The notes beneath the pieces were generated by a model that ran no database searches, was not told where the DNA came from, and saw only the letters and a program-made list of their open reading frames with translations. From Streptomyces sp. B1I3 (GTDB lineage Bacteria > Actinomycetota > Actinomycetes > Streptomycetales > Streptomycetaceae), in the NCBI RefSeq assembly GCF_030816615.1, contig NZ_JAUSYD010000001.1, positions 744,001-808,000 of the forward strand: a DNA stretch of 64,000 nt, in the 5' to 3' direction. This document shows positions 16,480 to 25,583 of this stretch, one piece after another. Position 1 is the stretch's first letter, and the number at the start of each line of letters is the position of its first letter. Made by a program: the position numbers and the translations under genes.

Positions 16480-16509
16480 TTGACGGGCAGCATGGGGAAT
16501 ACCTAGCGT
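16480..16509 (+). promoter_or_regulatory. Promoter of the rhamnose operon
   Basis: A -35 element TTGACG (16480-16485) and a -10 element TAGCGT (16504-16509) with an 18-base spacer, matching the main vegetative Streptomyces consensus. The transcript would begin near 16516, just upstream of the O2 operator. Confidence 0.6.
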
Positions 16510-16519
16510 ACGGTCCGGA

Positions 16520-16531
16520 TGAAACGATTCA
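16520..16531. promoter_or_regulatory. LacI-type operator at the rhamnose transcription start (O2)
   Basis: TGAAACGATTCA is a classic LacI/GalR-family site with a central CG. It lies 10 bases after the -10 box, where a bound repressor would block transcription. The regulator gene (a LacI-type RhaR in related bacteria) is not in the window. Confidence 0.7.
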
Positions 16532-16579
16532 CATCCCGATCCTGACCGGTCGCCGGATGACTCTGCATACGAGGTGTTC

Positions 16580-17746
16580 ATGTCTGATGTGTCGGCCGTC
16601 AAGGCAGCCCTGAGGTCTCAGGTCATCGAGACGCCGTCCTGGGGGTACGGCAACTCCGGGACCCGCTTCAAGGTCTTCGCCCAGCCCGGAGTCCCGCGCG
16701 ACCCGTTCGAGAAGCTGGCGGACGCCGCCCAGGTGCATCAGTACACCGGGGTGGCCCCGAAGGTCTCGCTGCACATCCCGTGGGACAGGGTCGAGGACTA
16801 CGCGGCGCTCACCCGGCATGCGTCGGATCTGGGCTTGCGCATCGGCGCCATCAACTCCAACGTGTTCCAGGACGACGACTTCAAGCTGGGCTCGGTCACC
16901 CATCCGGACCCCTCGGTCCGGCGCAAGGCCACCGACCACCTGCTCGAGTGCGTCGACATCATGGACGCCACCGGCTCGCCCGACCTCAAACTGTGGTTCT
17001 CCGACGGCACCAACTACCCCGGCCAGGACGACATCGCGGGCCGTCAGGGGCGCCTGGCCGAAGCCCTCGCCGAGGTGTACGAACGGCTCGGGGACGACCA
17101 GCGGATGCTTCTGGAGTACAAGCTCTTCGAGCCGGCGTTCTACACCACCGACGTCCCGGACTGGGGTACTTCATACGCCCACTGCCTCAAGCTGGGCCCG
17201 AAGGCCCAGGTCGTCGTGGACACCGGACACCACGCGCCGGGCACGAACATCGAGTTCATCGTGGCGTTCCTGCTGCGCGAGGGAAAGCTCGGCGCGTTCG
17301 ACTTCAACTCCCGCTTCTATGCCGACGACGACCTGATGGCAGGGGCCGCCGACCCGTTCCAGCTGTTCCGGATCATGCATGAAGTGGTCAAGAACGGCGG
17401 CCTGGAGGCCGAGACGAACGTCAATTTCATGCTCGACCAGTGCCACAACATCGAGGCCAAGATCCCTGCCGTCATCCGCTCCGTCACCAACGTGCAGGAA
17501 GCCACGGCGAAGGCGCTGCTCATCGACACCGAGGCGCTGGCCGCGGCGCAGCGGTCCGGTGACGTCCTGGCCGCCAACGGCGTACTGATGGACGCGTTCA
17601 ACACCGACGTCCGGCCGCTGCTCGCCGACATGCGCGAGGAACTCGGCCTGGCCCGTGACCCGTTCGCCGCCTACCTCGCCTCCGGCAACCAGGAGCGCAT
17701 CGCCGCCGACCGGGTCGGCGGAGAACAGGCCGGCTGGGGCGCCTGA
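16580..17746 (+). CDS. rhaI: L-rhamnose isomerase (RhaI type)
   Basis: A 388-residue TIM-barrel, metal-dependent sugar isomerase converting L-rhamnose to L-rhamnulose. Family signatures: SWGYGNSGTRFKVFAQPG near the start, ending HIPWDRVEDY; VDTGHHAPGTNIE and FDFNSRFYADDDL hold the metal-ligand Asp/His residues. It belongs to the Pseudomonas/actinobacterial RhaI group rather than E. coli RhaA. ATG 16580 has GAGGTGTTC directly upstream. First gene of a three-gene plus-strand operon completing the path to dihydroxyacetone phosphate and lactate; control by two LacI-type sites upstream. Confidence 0.92.
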   Translation: MSDVSAVKAALRSQVIETPSWGYGNSGTRFKVFAQPGVPRDPFEKLADAAQVHQYTGVAPKVSLHIPWDRVEDYAALTRHASDLGLRIGAINSNVFQDDDFKLGSVTHPDPSVRRKATDHLLECVDIMDATGSPDLKLWFSDGTNYPGQDDIAGRQGRLAEALAEVYERLGDDQRMLLEYKLFEPAFYTTDVPDWGTSYAHCLKLGPKAQVVVDTGHHAPGTNIEFIVAFLLREGKLGAFDFNSRFYADDDLMAGAADPFQLFRIMHEVVKNGGLEAETNVNFMLDQCHNIEAKIPAVIRSVTNVQEATAKALLIDTEALAAAQRSGDVLAANGVLMDAFNTDVRPLLADMREELGLARDPFAAYLASGNQERIAADRVGGEQAGWGA

Positions 17747-17816
17747 GCCCCGCTTCCCCGCACCGTACGTCCAGCTCCGGCGCACCCGCCCGCCCCATCA
17801 CCGCGAAGGAACCCTC

Positions 17817-19862
17817 ATGACGTCCGCGACGCACGCCGAAGTCGCCGCGCTCCTGGAGCGCGCCCACCGGATCGGCTCCGACCCCCGCAACACCAACTAC
17901 GCCGGCGGCAACACCTCCGCCAAGGCGACGGAGACCGACCCGGTCACCGGCGGCGAGACCGAGCTCCTCTGGGTGAAGGGGTCGGGCGGCGACCTCGGGA
18001 CGCTGACCGAGGCCGGCCTCGCCGTGCTCCGGCTGGACCGCGTGCGCGCTCTCAAGGACGTGTACCCGGGAGTGGAACGCGAGGACGAGATGGTCCCGGC
18101 GTTCGACTACTGCCTCCACGGCAAGGGTGGTGCCGCTCCCTCGATCGACACCGCCATGCACGCCCTCGTCGACGCCGCACACGTCGACCACCTGCACCCC
18201 GACTCGGGCATCGCGCTGGCCTGCGCGGCCGACGGCGAGAAGCTGACGACGGAGTGCTTCGGCGACAAGGTGGCGTGGGTGGGCTGGCGGCGGCCCGGCT
18301 TCCAGCTCGGCCTGGACATCGCGGCGGTCAAGGAGGCCAACCCGCAGGCCGTCGGTGTGGTCCTGGGCGGACACGGCATCACCGCCTGGGGCGACACCTC
18401 CGAGGAGTGCGAGCGCAACGCCCTGTGGATGATCCGGACCGCTGAGACGTTCCTCGAGGAACATGGCAGGACCGAGCCGTTCGGGCCCGTGCTCCCCGGC
18501 CTGGAGGCCCTTGGCGAAGAGGCGCGCCGGGAGCGGGCCGCCGCCCTCGCTCCGGTGATCCGCGGCCTGGCGTCGACGGACCGCCCGCAGGTGGGGCACT
18601 TCACCGACGCCGGCCCCGTGCTGGACTTCCTCTCGCGCGCCGAGCACCCGCGCCTCGCCGCCCTCGGTACGTCCTGCCCCGACCATTTCCTGCGTACGAA
18701 GGTCAGTCCGCTCGTCCTGGACCTGCCCGCCGACGCGCCCCTGGACGAAGCTGTCGCCCGGCTCGAGGTGCTCCATCAGGAGTACCGGGAGGCGTACCGC
18801 GCGTACTACGGGCGTCACGCCACTCCCGGCTCGCCCGCGATGCGGGGTGCGGATCCGGCGATCGTGCTGGTGCCGGGGGTCGGGATGTTCTCCTTCGGCA
18901 AGGACAAGCAGACGGCCCGGGTCGCCGGGGAGTTCTACCTCAACGCCATCAACGTGATGCGGGGCGCCGAGGCCGTCTCGTCGTACGCGCCGATCGAGGA
19001 GTCCGAGAAGTTCCGCATCGAGTACTGGGAGCTGGAGGAGGCGAAGCTTCGCCGGATGCCGCCTCCGAAGGCCCTGGCCACCCGGATCGCCCTGGTCACC
19101 GGAGCGGGGTCGGGCATCGGCAAGGCCATCGCGCACCGCCTCGTGGCGGAGGGCGCCTGTGTCGTGGTCGCGGATCTGAACGCGGAGAACGCCGCCGCGG
19201 TCGCCGAGGAGCTCGGCGGGCCGGACAAGGCGGTGGCGGTCACGGTCGACGTGACCGGCGAAGATCAGATCACCGACGCGTTCAAGGCCGCGGTGCTTGC
19301 CTTCGGCGGAGTGGACCTGGTCGTGAACAACGCCGGGATCTCCATCTCCAAACCGCTGCTGGAAACCACCGCCCGCGACTGGGACCTGCAGCACGACATC
19401 ATGGCGCGCGGTTCCTTCCTCGTCTCCCGGGAGGCGGCGCGGGTGATGCAGGCACAGCGGCTCGGTGGTGACATCGTCTACATCGCGTCCAAGAACGCCG
19501 TCTTCGCCGGTCCGAACAACATCGCCTACTCGGCCACGAAGGCCGACCAGGCGCACCAGGTCAGGCTGCTGGCTGCCGAGCTCGGCGAACACGGCATCCG
19601 GGTCAACGGCATCAACCCCGACGGCGTGGTGCGCGGTTCGGGGATCTTCGCGGCCGGGTGGGGGGCCCAGCGCGCGGCGACGTACGGCATCGAGGAGGAG
19701 AAGCTCGGCGAGTTCTACGCCCAGCGCACGCTCCTCAAGCGCGAGGTGCTGCCGGAGCACGTCGCCAACGCCGTCTTCGCGCTGACCGGCGGCGACCTGA
19801 CACACACCACAGGACTCCACATCCCCGTCGACGCCGGTGTGGCGGCGGCCTTCCTGCGCTGA
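17817..19862 (+). CDS. rhaD: Bifunctional rhamnulose-1-phosphate aldolase / L-lactaldehyde dehydrogenase
   Basis: A 681-residue fusion. Residues about 1-400 are a class II aldolase (AraD-like) domain with the zinc-binding HVDHLHPDS and GGHGI; residues about 420-681 are a short-chain dehydrogenase with TGAGSGIG, NNAGIS and catalytic YSATK. It splits rhamnulose 1-phosphate into dihydroxyacetone phosphate and L-lactaldehyde, and the second domain should oxidise lactaldehyde to L-lactate, as known for this fusion in actinobacteria and Rhizobium. It follows rhaI by 70 bases. ATG 17817 has GAAGGA 6 bases upstream. A hairpin follows the gene before rhaB. Confidence 0.9.
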   Translation: MTSATHAEVAALLERAHRIGSDPRNTNYAGGNTSAKATETDPVTGGETELLWVKGSGGDLGTLTEAGLAVLRLDRVRALKDVYPGVEREDEMVPAFDYCLHGKGGAAPSIDTAMHALVDAAHVDHLHPDSGIALACAADGEKLTTECFGDKVAWVGWRRPGFQLGLDIAAVKEANPQAVGVVLGGHGITAWGDTSEECERNALWMIRTAETFLEEHGRTEPFGPVLPGLEALGEEARRERAAALAPVIRGLASTDRPQVGHFTDAGPVLDFLSRAEHPRLAALGTSCPDHFLRTKVSPLVLDLPADAPLDEAVARLEVLHQEYREAYRAYYGRHATPGSPAMRGADPAIVLVPGVGMFSFGKDKQTARVAGEFYLNAINVMRGAEAVSSYAPIEESEKFRIEYWELEEAKLRRMPPPKALATRIALVTGAGSGIGKAIAHRLVAEGACVVVADLNAENAAAVAEELGGPDKAVAVTVDVTGEDQITDAFKAAVLAFGGVDLVVNNAGISISKPLLETTARDWDLQHDIMARGSFLVSREAARVMQAQRLGGDIVYIASKNAVFAGPNNIAYSATKADQAHQVRLLAAELGEHGIRVNGINPDGVVRGSGIFAAGWGAQRAATYGIEEEKLGEFYAQRTLLKREVLPEHVANAVFALTGGDLTHTTGLHIPVDAGVAAAFLR

Positions 19863-19877
19863 CCCCACGTGCGGTCC

Positions 19878-19919
19878 ACCGCGCCCCGCACACCGTTCGG
19901 CGAACGGCCGGGGCGCGGT
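19878..19919 (+). terminator. Hairpin between rhaD and rhaB (possible attenuator)
   Basis: Outer arms of 11 bases pair perfectly (19878-19888 with 19909-19919); inside them a second 7-base repeat (CCGTTCG/CGAACGG) can also pair. It resembles a terminator but lies within the operon, so it may lower rhaB expression or stabilise the upstream message. Confidence 0.6.
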
Positions 19920-19938
19920 CCCGCCCGGATCGGATGAG

Positions 19939-21429
19939 ATGGACATGTCTGCTACTTCACGGCTCGACCCGGTGTTCGCCGCAGTGGATCTCGGTGCCAC
20001 CAGCGGCCGGGTGATCACTGCGAGGGTCGGTCCCGACTCCCTCGTACTGACCGAGGCGCACCGTTTCGCCAACACCCCGGTACGGCTCCCCGACGGCCTC
20101 CGCTGGAATGTGCTCGCCCTGTACCAGGGAATGCTGGACGGGTTGCGGGCGGCGGCGCGCGGCGGTCCTCCCACCTCGGTGGGCGTCGACACCTGGGCCG
20201 TGGACTACGGCCTCCTGGACTCCGACGGAGCGCTGCTGGGAGTCCCGTTCCACTATCGCGACGGACGTAACGCGGCCGCTGCCGAGGAGGTACTGGCCGG
20301 CTCCACCCCGCAGCAGCTGTACGACACCAACGGACTGCAGCACCTGCCGTTCAACACGGTCTTCCAACTCGCCGCCCATCGCTCCACGGCGCAGTGGCCG
20401 GCGGCCCGGACACTGCTGCTCATGCCGGATCTGCTGGTGTACTGGCTGACGGGGACGGTGGGCGCGGAGGTCACCAACGCGTCGACCACCGGTCTCCTCG
20501 ACGCCCGCACGGGCACCTGGTCCGATGCGCTGATCACACGGCTGGGCCTGGACCGCTCGCTCTTCCCTCCGCTGCGCGAGCCGGGTGAGCAGGCGGGGAC
20601 GCTCCTGCCGTACGTGGCCGAGCTGACCGGCCTGCGGGTGGGCACACCCGTGACGACGGTCGCCTCGCACGACACCGCGTCCGCCGTGGCAGCGGTCCCG
20701 GCCGTCGAGCCGGGCTTCGCGTACGTGTCGTGCGGCACGTGGTCGCTGGCCGGTCTGGAACTCGACGCCCCGGTGCTCACGGAGGAATCGAGGGCGGCGA
20801 ACTTCACCAACGAGCGCGGGGTGGACGGCACCGTCCGCTATCTACGCAACATCATGGGCATGTGGCTGCTCGAGGAGTGCCGCCGCACATGGGAGCGCGA
20901 GGGTATCTCCCCGAGCCTGGCCGGGCTTCTCGCGGACGCGGCGCGTGCCCGGCCCTTCGCCTCGGTGATCGATCCCGACGACCCGGTGTTCATGGCGCCC
21001 GGTGACATGCCGTCACGGATCGACGAGGCTCTCACACGGACGGGGCAGCCACTGCCGGACAGCCCCGGCGGGTATGTGCGGTGCGTGCTGGAGAGCCTCG
21101 CGCTGGCCCACCGCAGAACGCTGCGCGAGGCCGCCCGGCTGGCGGGCCGCGCACTGACCCGGATCCATCTGGTGGGCGGGGGATCACGCAACGAGTTGCT
21201 GTGCCAGTGGACCGCCGACGCCACCGGGCTTCCGGTCACCGCGGGACCCGCCGAGGCGACCGCGCTCGGCAATGTGCTGCTCCAGGCCAGGGCGCACGGG
21301 CTGGTCGGAGGTCTGACGGACATGCGGCGGCTCGTCGCCCGCACCCAGGAACTGCGCCACTACGACCCGCGGGGGGACGCGATGGCGTGGGACACGGCTG
21401 CCGACCGCTTGGCAGCGGCGCGCCTGTGA
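19939..21429 (+). CDS. rhaB: L-rhamnulokinase
   Basis: A 496-residue FGGY-family sugar kinase. FAAVDLGATSGRVITARV is the N-terminal phosphate-binding motif, VGVDTWAVDYGLLDSDG a family signature, SHDTASAVAAVP and YVSCGTWSLAG the middle motifs, and HLVGGGSRNELLCQWTADATGLPV the C-terminal ATP/adenosine motif. It phosphorylates L-rhamnulose at C1, the step between RhaI and RhaD. Start is either ATG 19939 or ATG 19945; no strong ribosome site decides. Third gene of the operon, 76 bases after rhaD behind a hairpin. Confidence 0.9.
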   Translation: MDMSATSRLDPVFAAVDLGATSGRVITARVGPDSLVLTEAHRFANTPVRLPDGLRWNVLALYQGMLDGLRAAARGGPPTSVGVDTWAVDYGLLDSDGALLGVPFHYRDGRNAAAAEEVLAGSTPQQLYDTNGLQHLPFNTVFQLAAHRSTAQWPAARTLLLMPDLLVYWLTGTVGAEVTNASTTGLLDARTGTWSDALITRLGLDRSLFPPLREPGEQAGTLLPYVAELTGLRVGTPVTTVASHDTASAVAAVPAVEPGFAYVSCGTWSLAGLELDAPVLTEESRAANFTNERGVDGTVRYLRNIMGMWLLEECRRTWEREGISPSLAGLLADAARARPFASVIDPDDPVFMAPGDMPSRIDEALTRTGQPLPDSPGGYVRCVLESLALAHRRTLREAARLAGRALTRIHLVGGGSRNELLCQWTADATGLPVTAGPAEATALGNVLLQARAHGLVGGLTDMRRLVARTQELRHYDPRGDAMAWDTAADRLAAARL

Positions 21430-21431
21430 CA

Positions 21432-21474
21432 GCCCCGGGGAGCCCCGGTGCGCGGCCCGGCGCTCCCCTGGGGC
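21432..21474. terminator. Bidirectional hairpin terminator after rhaB
   Basis: Arms GCCCCGGGGAGC (21432-21443) and GCTCCCCTGGGGC (21462-21474) pair with a single bulged base. It lies between the converging rhaB and hydrolase genes. Confidence 0.7.
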
Positions 21475-21504
21475 CAGGCCCCGGGCGCGGCCCGATGGCC
21501 GAAA

Positions 21505-22563
21505 TCAGTGTGCGGCCAGGCCGAGTTCCCGCTCGCCGAGCGGCTCGAAGTGGCGGGCGACGTCGGCGGCGCTGACCTCGGCCGGCTCCGCGGGCATCCA
21601 CCGGGGGTTGCGGTCCTTGTCGATGATCTGGGCGCGTACGCCTTCCACCAGGTCGTGCCCGGTGAATGCACGGCATGAAACCCGGAACTCCTGATCGAGA
21701 GCGGCTTCGAGACTGCTGAGACGCCTCGCCCGGCGTACCGCTTCGAGGGTGACCTTCAGTGCGGTGGGCGACTTGGTGACGAGCGTGGCCGCGGTCTCCT
21801 TCGTAGCGGGCGTACCGCTCTCCAGCAGCCGCTCGATGATCTCCTCGACGGTGTCCGCGGCATAGCAGTCGTCGATCCACTGCCGGCATGCGGCGAGCTC
21901 ACCCTCGGGGGCCTTCTCCGCATATCCGAGCACCGTGTCCGTCACCTGGGCGGGTGTGGCGCTCCGGGCGAGGGCCCGGCCGAGTTCTTCCAGGCGGTGT
22001 GAGGGGACGAAGTGGTCGGCCAGCCCGCAGGCGATGGCATCCGCCGCGTGCACGGCCTGCCCCGTGAGGGCCAGGTGGGTGCCGAGCTCGCCGGGCGCCG
22101 CGGCCAGCAGATAGGTACCGCCGACGTCGGGGACGAACCCGATGCCGGTCTCCGGCATGGCGACGCGGGAGCGTTCCGTGACGACACGGACGTCGCCGTG
22201 GGACGAGATGCCGACACCGCCGCCCATGACGATGCCGTCCATCAGCGCGACGTACGGCTTGGCGAAGCGGGCGATCCTGGCGTTGAGCCGGTACTCGTCG
22301 CGCCAGAAGTCCACGGAGGCCCGTCGGCCCGCCCTGGCGTCCTCGTAGATCGACCGGATGTCACCGCCCGCGCACAGACCGCGCTCACCGGCTCCGCTGA
22401 CCACGACGTGCGTGACCGCGTCGTCACCCGCGGCCGAGGTGAGCGCGTCGTCGATGCTCCGCACCATGGTGTGGGTCAGCGCGTTCAGGGCCCGTGGGCG
22501 GTTCAGCGTGATGTGCAGGGTGTGGCCCTGGATCTGCAGCAGGACGGGCTCGTCGTCGTTCAT
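21505..22563 (-). CDS. 3-hydroxyisobutyryl-CoA hydrolase / enoyl-CoA hydratase family protein
   Basis: A 352-residue crotonase-fold protein with the long C-terminal extension of 3-hydroxyisobutyryl-CoA hydrolases. LCAGGDIRSIYEDAR and GIVMGGGVGIS form the oxyanion hole, and PETGIGFVPDVGGTYLL contains the expected catalytic Glu and Asp. The typical role is hydrolysis of 3-hydroxyisobutyryl-CoA in valine breakdown. ATG 22563 has GGAG 8 bases upstream. No other branched-chain genes are adjacent, so the exact substrate is less certain. Confidence 0.85.
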   Translation of the reverse strand: MNDDEPVLLQIQGHTLHITLNRPRALNALTHTMVRSIDDALTSAAGDDAVTHVVVSGAGERGLCAGGDIRSIYEDARAGRRASVDFWRDEYRLNARIARFAKPYVALMDGIVMGGGVGISSHGDVRVVTERSRVAMPETGIGFVPDVGGTYLLAAAPGELGTHLALTGQAVHAADAIACGLADHFVPSHRLEELGRALARSATPAQVTDTVLGYAEKAPEGELAACRQWIDDCYAADTVEEIIERLLESGTPATKETAATLVTKSPTALKVTLEAVRRARRLSSLEAALDQEFRVSCRAFTGHDLVEGVRAQIIDKDRNPRWMPAEPAEVSAADVARHFEPLGERELGLAAH

Positions 22564-22742
22564 GGCATGCGCTCCGGTCAGCCGTGGGAGTTCTCCGGCT
22601 GCCATTCTGCGGCCGTGGCCTGCGTGCTCCGGAGCCGGGTCTCCCGGGGGACCGCTGTGGCACTCCCGCCTCACGGGCTCGACAATTGAGACCAACGGGC
22701 AGCGACGTCCAGCGGCCCCGCCGGACCATCTCCGGAGCGCGC

Positions 22743-24884
22743 ATGACCGACTCCCCACGGCGAGCAGACGACTCGACCCCCCGGCCGCTCCAGTCCGACC
22801 TGCGCCACAGCGGTGAGACGGGGACCGCCGAGCGTCTCGCCATGAACCGCACCGGCAGCTTCGAATGGGATCTTGACACCCGGACCCTGGACATCGACGA
22901 GGCCGGACTCATGGTCTTCGGCGTCGATCCGGCCACGTTCGACGCCCGGCCCGCGACCGTGATGGAACGGCTGGATCCGGCGGAGCGCACCCGTTTGGAC
23001 GCCGCGATAGACGAGGCGATCACCGGTGGGGACAATTCCTACAGCGTCCACTTCCAGGTCCCCCTGACCGACGGGAGGCGCCAGTGGACCCACGTCCAGG
23101 CGCGGATCCTGCGTTCGGGGGACGGCCGGGCACACCGTGTCATCGGTGTGGTGCGGGACGCGACGGCCGAGGTCACCCATTCGGCCTTCGTGCTGGATCT
23201 GGAAAGGCGCCATCAACGCCAGACCGGAATCGTGGAACGCACCACGAGCGCGCTGTCCCGTGCGGTGACCGTGGACGACGTCACCGCCGCCCTCACCGGC
23301 CCCGGCGGACTGTCCAGACTCGGTTCGGACGGGATGTCCCTCGGGCTGGTGGAGAACTCGGTCCTCAACATCGTCGCGCTGAGCGGCGACTGCGTGGAGT
23401 CCCTCGACGGGCTGGCCCCCGGGGTGCTGGACGCGCGCCTGCCCCTGGGGGACGTGATCCTCAGCGGGCGGCCGAGGTTCATCACCTCGCTGGAGTCCCT
23501 GGTCCGGCGTTACCCGGTGCTCGAGCCGTACAGGGACGACCTGAACTTCCGGGCCGCCGCCTACCTGCCGCTGGTGGCCCAGGCGCGTTCTCTGGGCGCC
23601 ATCGCGCTGTTCTACCGGGAACGGACGATGTTCAGTGCCGACGAGCGGATCCTCTGCCTGGGGCTGGCCGCCATCGTGGCGCAGTCGCTCCAGCGGGCGA
23701 TGCTGTTCGACGAGGAGCGTGAGTTCGCCACGGGACTGCAGTCGGCGATGCTTCCCCGCCGGATCCAGGAGATCGAGGGCGGCGAGATCGCGGTCCGCTA
23801 CCACGCGGCGTGGAGCGGTCGCCAGGTCGGCGGCGACTGGTACGACGTGATCGCGTTGCCCAAGAACCGCTTCGGCGTGGTGGTAGGGGATGTGCAGGGC
23901 CATGACACACATGCCGCCGCGATCATGGGACAGCTGCGCATCGCCCTGCGCGCTTACGCCGCCGAGGGGCATCCGCCACCGACCGTGCTGGCCCGAGCCT
24001 CACGTTTCCTGGCCGAACTGGACACCGACCGCTTCGCCACGTGCACCTACGCTCAGGTGGATCTCGCCACGGGTGCGGTACGCGTGGTGCGTGCCGGGCA
24101 CTTCGGGCCGCTGATCCGGCATGCCGACGGGCGGGTCGGGTCTCCTCAGGTGCGCGGCGGCCTTCCGTTGGGCATTTCCACCGCCTTCTCGGACGAGGAG
24201 TTCCCGGAGACTCGTCTCGACCTGGTGCCGGGCGAGACCCTTGTCCTGTACACCGATGGGCTGGTGGAGGAACCGGGCGCTGACCTCGACGCGGGCGTGG
24301 CAGCGCTGATCCACGAGGTGAGCGAGGGCCCGCCGGGCGCCGAGGCGCTGGCCGACCACCTTTCGGACCGACTGTGGGAACGCTGGGGCTCGGGTGACGA
24401 CGTCGCCCTGCTCGTCCTGCGGCGTAGCCCGGACACCGGGTCCCCCCGTGCTCCGCGCCTCCATCAGTACATCCATCAGGCGGATCCGGAGGGTCTCTCC
24501 GACGCACGGGCGATCGTGCGGCAGGCGCTGTCGGACTGGGACATGGCCGCGCTCGCGGACGACGCGGAGCTGCTCACCGGGGAGTTGCTCGTCAACGTCC
24601 TGCTGCACACGGAAGGTGGCGCCGTACTCACGCTGGAGGTTCTGCCGGAGCCGGTCCGGCGGATCAGGCTGTCGGTGCAGGACCGCTCCAGCGCCTGGCC
24701 GCGGCGTCGTACGCCGGGTGAGACGTCCACTTCCGGGAGGGGCCTGCTGTTGCTCGACGCGGTGGCCGCACGCTGGGGCATCGAGCCTCATGGGGAAGGC
24801 AAGGCGGTCTGGTGCGAGATCGGGCCCGGTGGGCCGGCCACCTCGGCCGCGGAACACGACGGGGGTGTACCGCACCGGACGTGA
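22743..24884 (+). CDS. PAS-GAF-PP2C phosphatase with C-terminal RsbW-like kinase domain
   Basis: A 713-residue cytosolic signalling protein. A PAS-like domain (about 30-140; GSFEWDLDTRTLDIDEAGLMVFG) and a GAF domain (about 155-310) are the inputs. A SpoIIE-type PP2C phosphatase (about 330-560) follows with GGDWYDVIALP, GDVQGHDTHAAA, YTDGLVEEP and GDDVALLVL. Residues about 580-700 form an anti-sigma-type ATPase domain (SDARAIVRQALSDW, AELLTGELLVNVLLHT, GRGLLLLDAVAARWG). Phosphatase and kinase of the same switch therefore lie in one chain, as in Streptomyces OsaC-like proteins. No sigma factor or STAS partner is nearby. ATG 22743 has GGAG 4 bases upstream. A hairpin closes the gene. Confidence 0.88.
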   Translation: MTDSPRRADDSTPRPLQSDLRHSGETGTAERLAMNRTGSFEWDLDTRTLDIDEAGLMVFGVDPATFDARPATVMERLDPAERTRLDAAIDEAITGGDNSYSVHFQVPLTDGRRQWTHVQARILRSGDGRAHRVIGVVRDATAEVTHSAFVLDLERRHQRQTGIVERTTSALSRAVTVDDVTAALTGPGGLSRLGSDGMSLGLVENSVLNIVALSGDCVESLDGLAPGVLDARLPLGDVILSGRPRFITSLESLVRRYPVLEPYRDDLNFRAAAYLPLVAQARSLGAIALFYRERTMFSADERILCLGLAAIVAQSLQRAMLFDEEREFATGLQSAMLPRRIQEIEGGEIAVRYHAAWSGRQVGGDWYDVIALPKNRFGVVVGDVQGHDTHAAAIMGQLRIALRAYAAEGHPPPTVLARASRFLAELDTDRFATCTYAQVDLATGAVRVVRAGHFGPLIRHADGRVGSPQVRGGLPLGISTAFSDEEFPETRLDLVPGETLVLYTDGLVEEPGADLDAGVAALIHEVSEGPPGAEALADHLSDRLWERWGSGDDVALLVLRRSPDTGSPRAPRLHQYIHQADPEGLSDARAIVRQALSDWDMAALADDAELLTGELLVNVLLHTEGGAVLTLEVLPEPVRRIRLSVQDRSSAWPRRRTPGETSTSGRGLLLLDAVAARWGIEPHGEGKAVWCEIGPGGPATSAAEHDGGVPHRT

Positions 24885-24896
24885 TGCGGTACACCC
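24863..24896 (+). terminator. Hairpin terminator overlapping a gene end
   Basis: A perfect 12-base-pair repeat (24863-24874 and 24885-24896) with a 10-base loop. The left arm is in the last codons of the PAS-GAF-PP2C gene and the stop codon is in the loop. Confidence 0.75.
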
Positions 24897-24944
24897 TTAC
24901 CCGGCCGGACGGCTTCCGCCGCCGGCCGGGGTGTGCGTGCGTCG

Positions 24945-25583
24945 TCAGTGCTGCGTGGCGCGGCGCTTGCGGACGGACCACAGGATGCCACCGCCGGCCA
25001 GGAGGACGGCGACAGCCGCACCACCGATGACGGGCGTCGTGGACGAGGAGCCGGTCTCGGCGAGGTCCGGGGCGCTGGAGCTCGACCCGGCCGGGGCGGG
25101 GGCGCCGTCCGTGGCGGTCTCGCTCGGCGTGGCGCTCGGGGTCTCCGAGGCCGGCGGCTCCGTGCTGGGCGCCGGGGCCGGCTTCGCCTCGGTCGGTGTG
25201 GGCGACGGGGTCTCGTCGTCCTCGCACACCGGGGCGGTCTCCGTCAGGTCGCGGGAGTACTTGTCGTCGTCACCGGCCTTGACGACGAGACGGACGGTCA
25301 GCGGCTTGTCGTGCGGCGGCAGCTGAAGCGGAGTCTTCGTGTGGTACTCCCGGCCGAACGTCTGGGTGGGGAGCAGTTCCTCGCCGCCCACCACGGAGAC
25401 GGTCACCTCGTTGGTGGCACTGTCCGAGTAGGCCGTCAGGTCGAGGGTCACTTCGGAGCAGGTCACGGCCCAGGTGGGGGTGTGAGCTGCGGCCGGGCCG
25501 GCGAAGAGGACTCCGCCGGCCAGGCCGGCAACCGCGGCGGCCGCGAATGTTCCCGCGCGCCACGCACTCCTGGGTATGGTCAT
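24945..25583 (-). CDS. LAETG-motif sortase-anchored surface protein
   Basis: A 212-residue exported protein. Residues 1-33 are a Sec signal peptide (Arg-containing start, hydrophobic AGTFAAAAVAGLAGGVLFAG, cleavage after AAA). A beta-rich domain (about 34-125; CSEVTLDLTAYSDSATNEVTVSV) is followed by a Pro/Thr/Ser/Glu wall-spanning stretch, then LAETG, a hydrophobic helix and the basic tail RKRR. This is the class E sortase signal of high-GC Gram-positives. It should be linked to peptidoglycan on the cell surface. ATG 25583 has GGAGGA 7 bases upstream. No sortase gene is in the window. Confidence 0.88.
   Translation of the reverse strand: MTIPRSAWRAGTFAAAAVAGLAGGVLFAGPAAAHTPTWAVTCSEVTLDLTAYSDSATNEVTVSVVGGEELLPTQTFGREYHTKTPLQLPPHDKPLTVRLVVKAGDDDKYSRDLTETAPVCEDDETPSPTPTEAKPAPAPSTEPPASETPSATPSETATDGAPAPAGSSSSAPDLAETGSSSTTPVIGGAAVAVLLAGGGILWSVRKRRATQH

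Noticed and set aside
17598..20192. An 864-codon minus-strand open frame antisense to the rhamnose aldolase gene
   Set aside because: Its sequence mirrors the aldolase/SDR codons; no domain recognised. The plus-strand gene has all family motifs.
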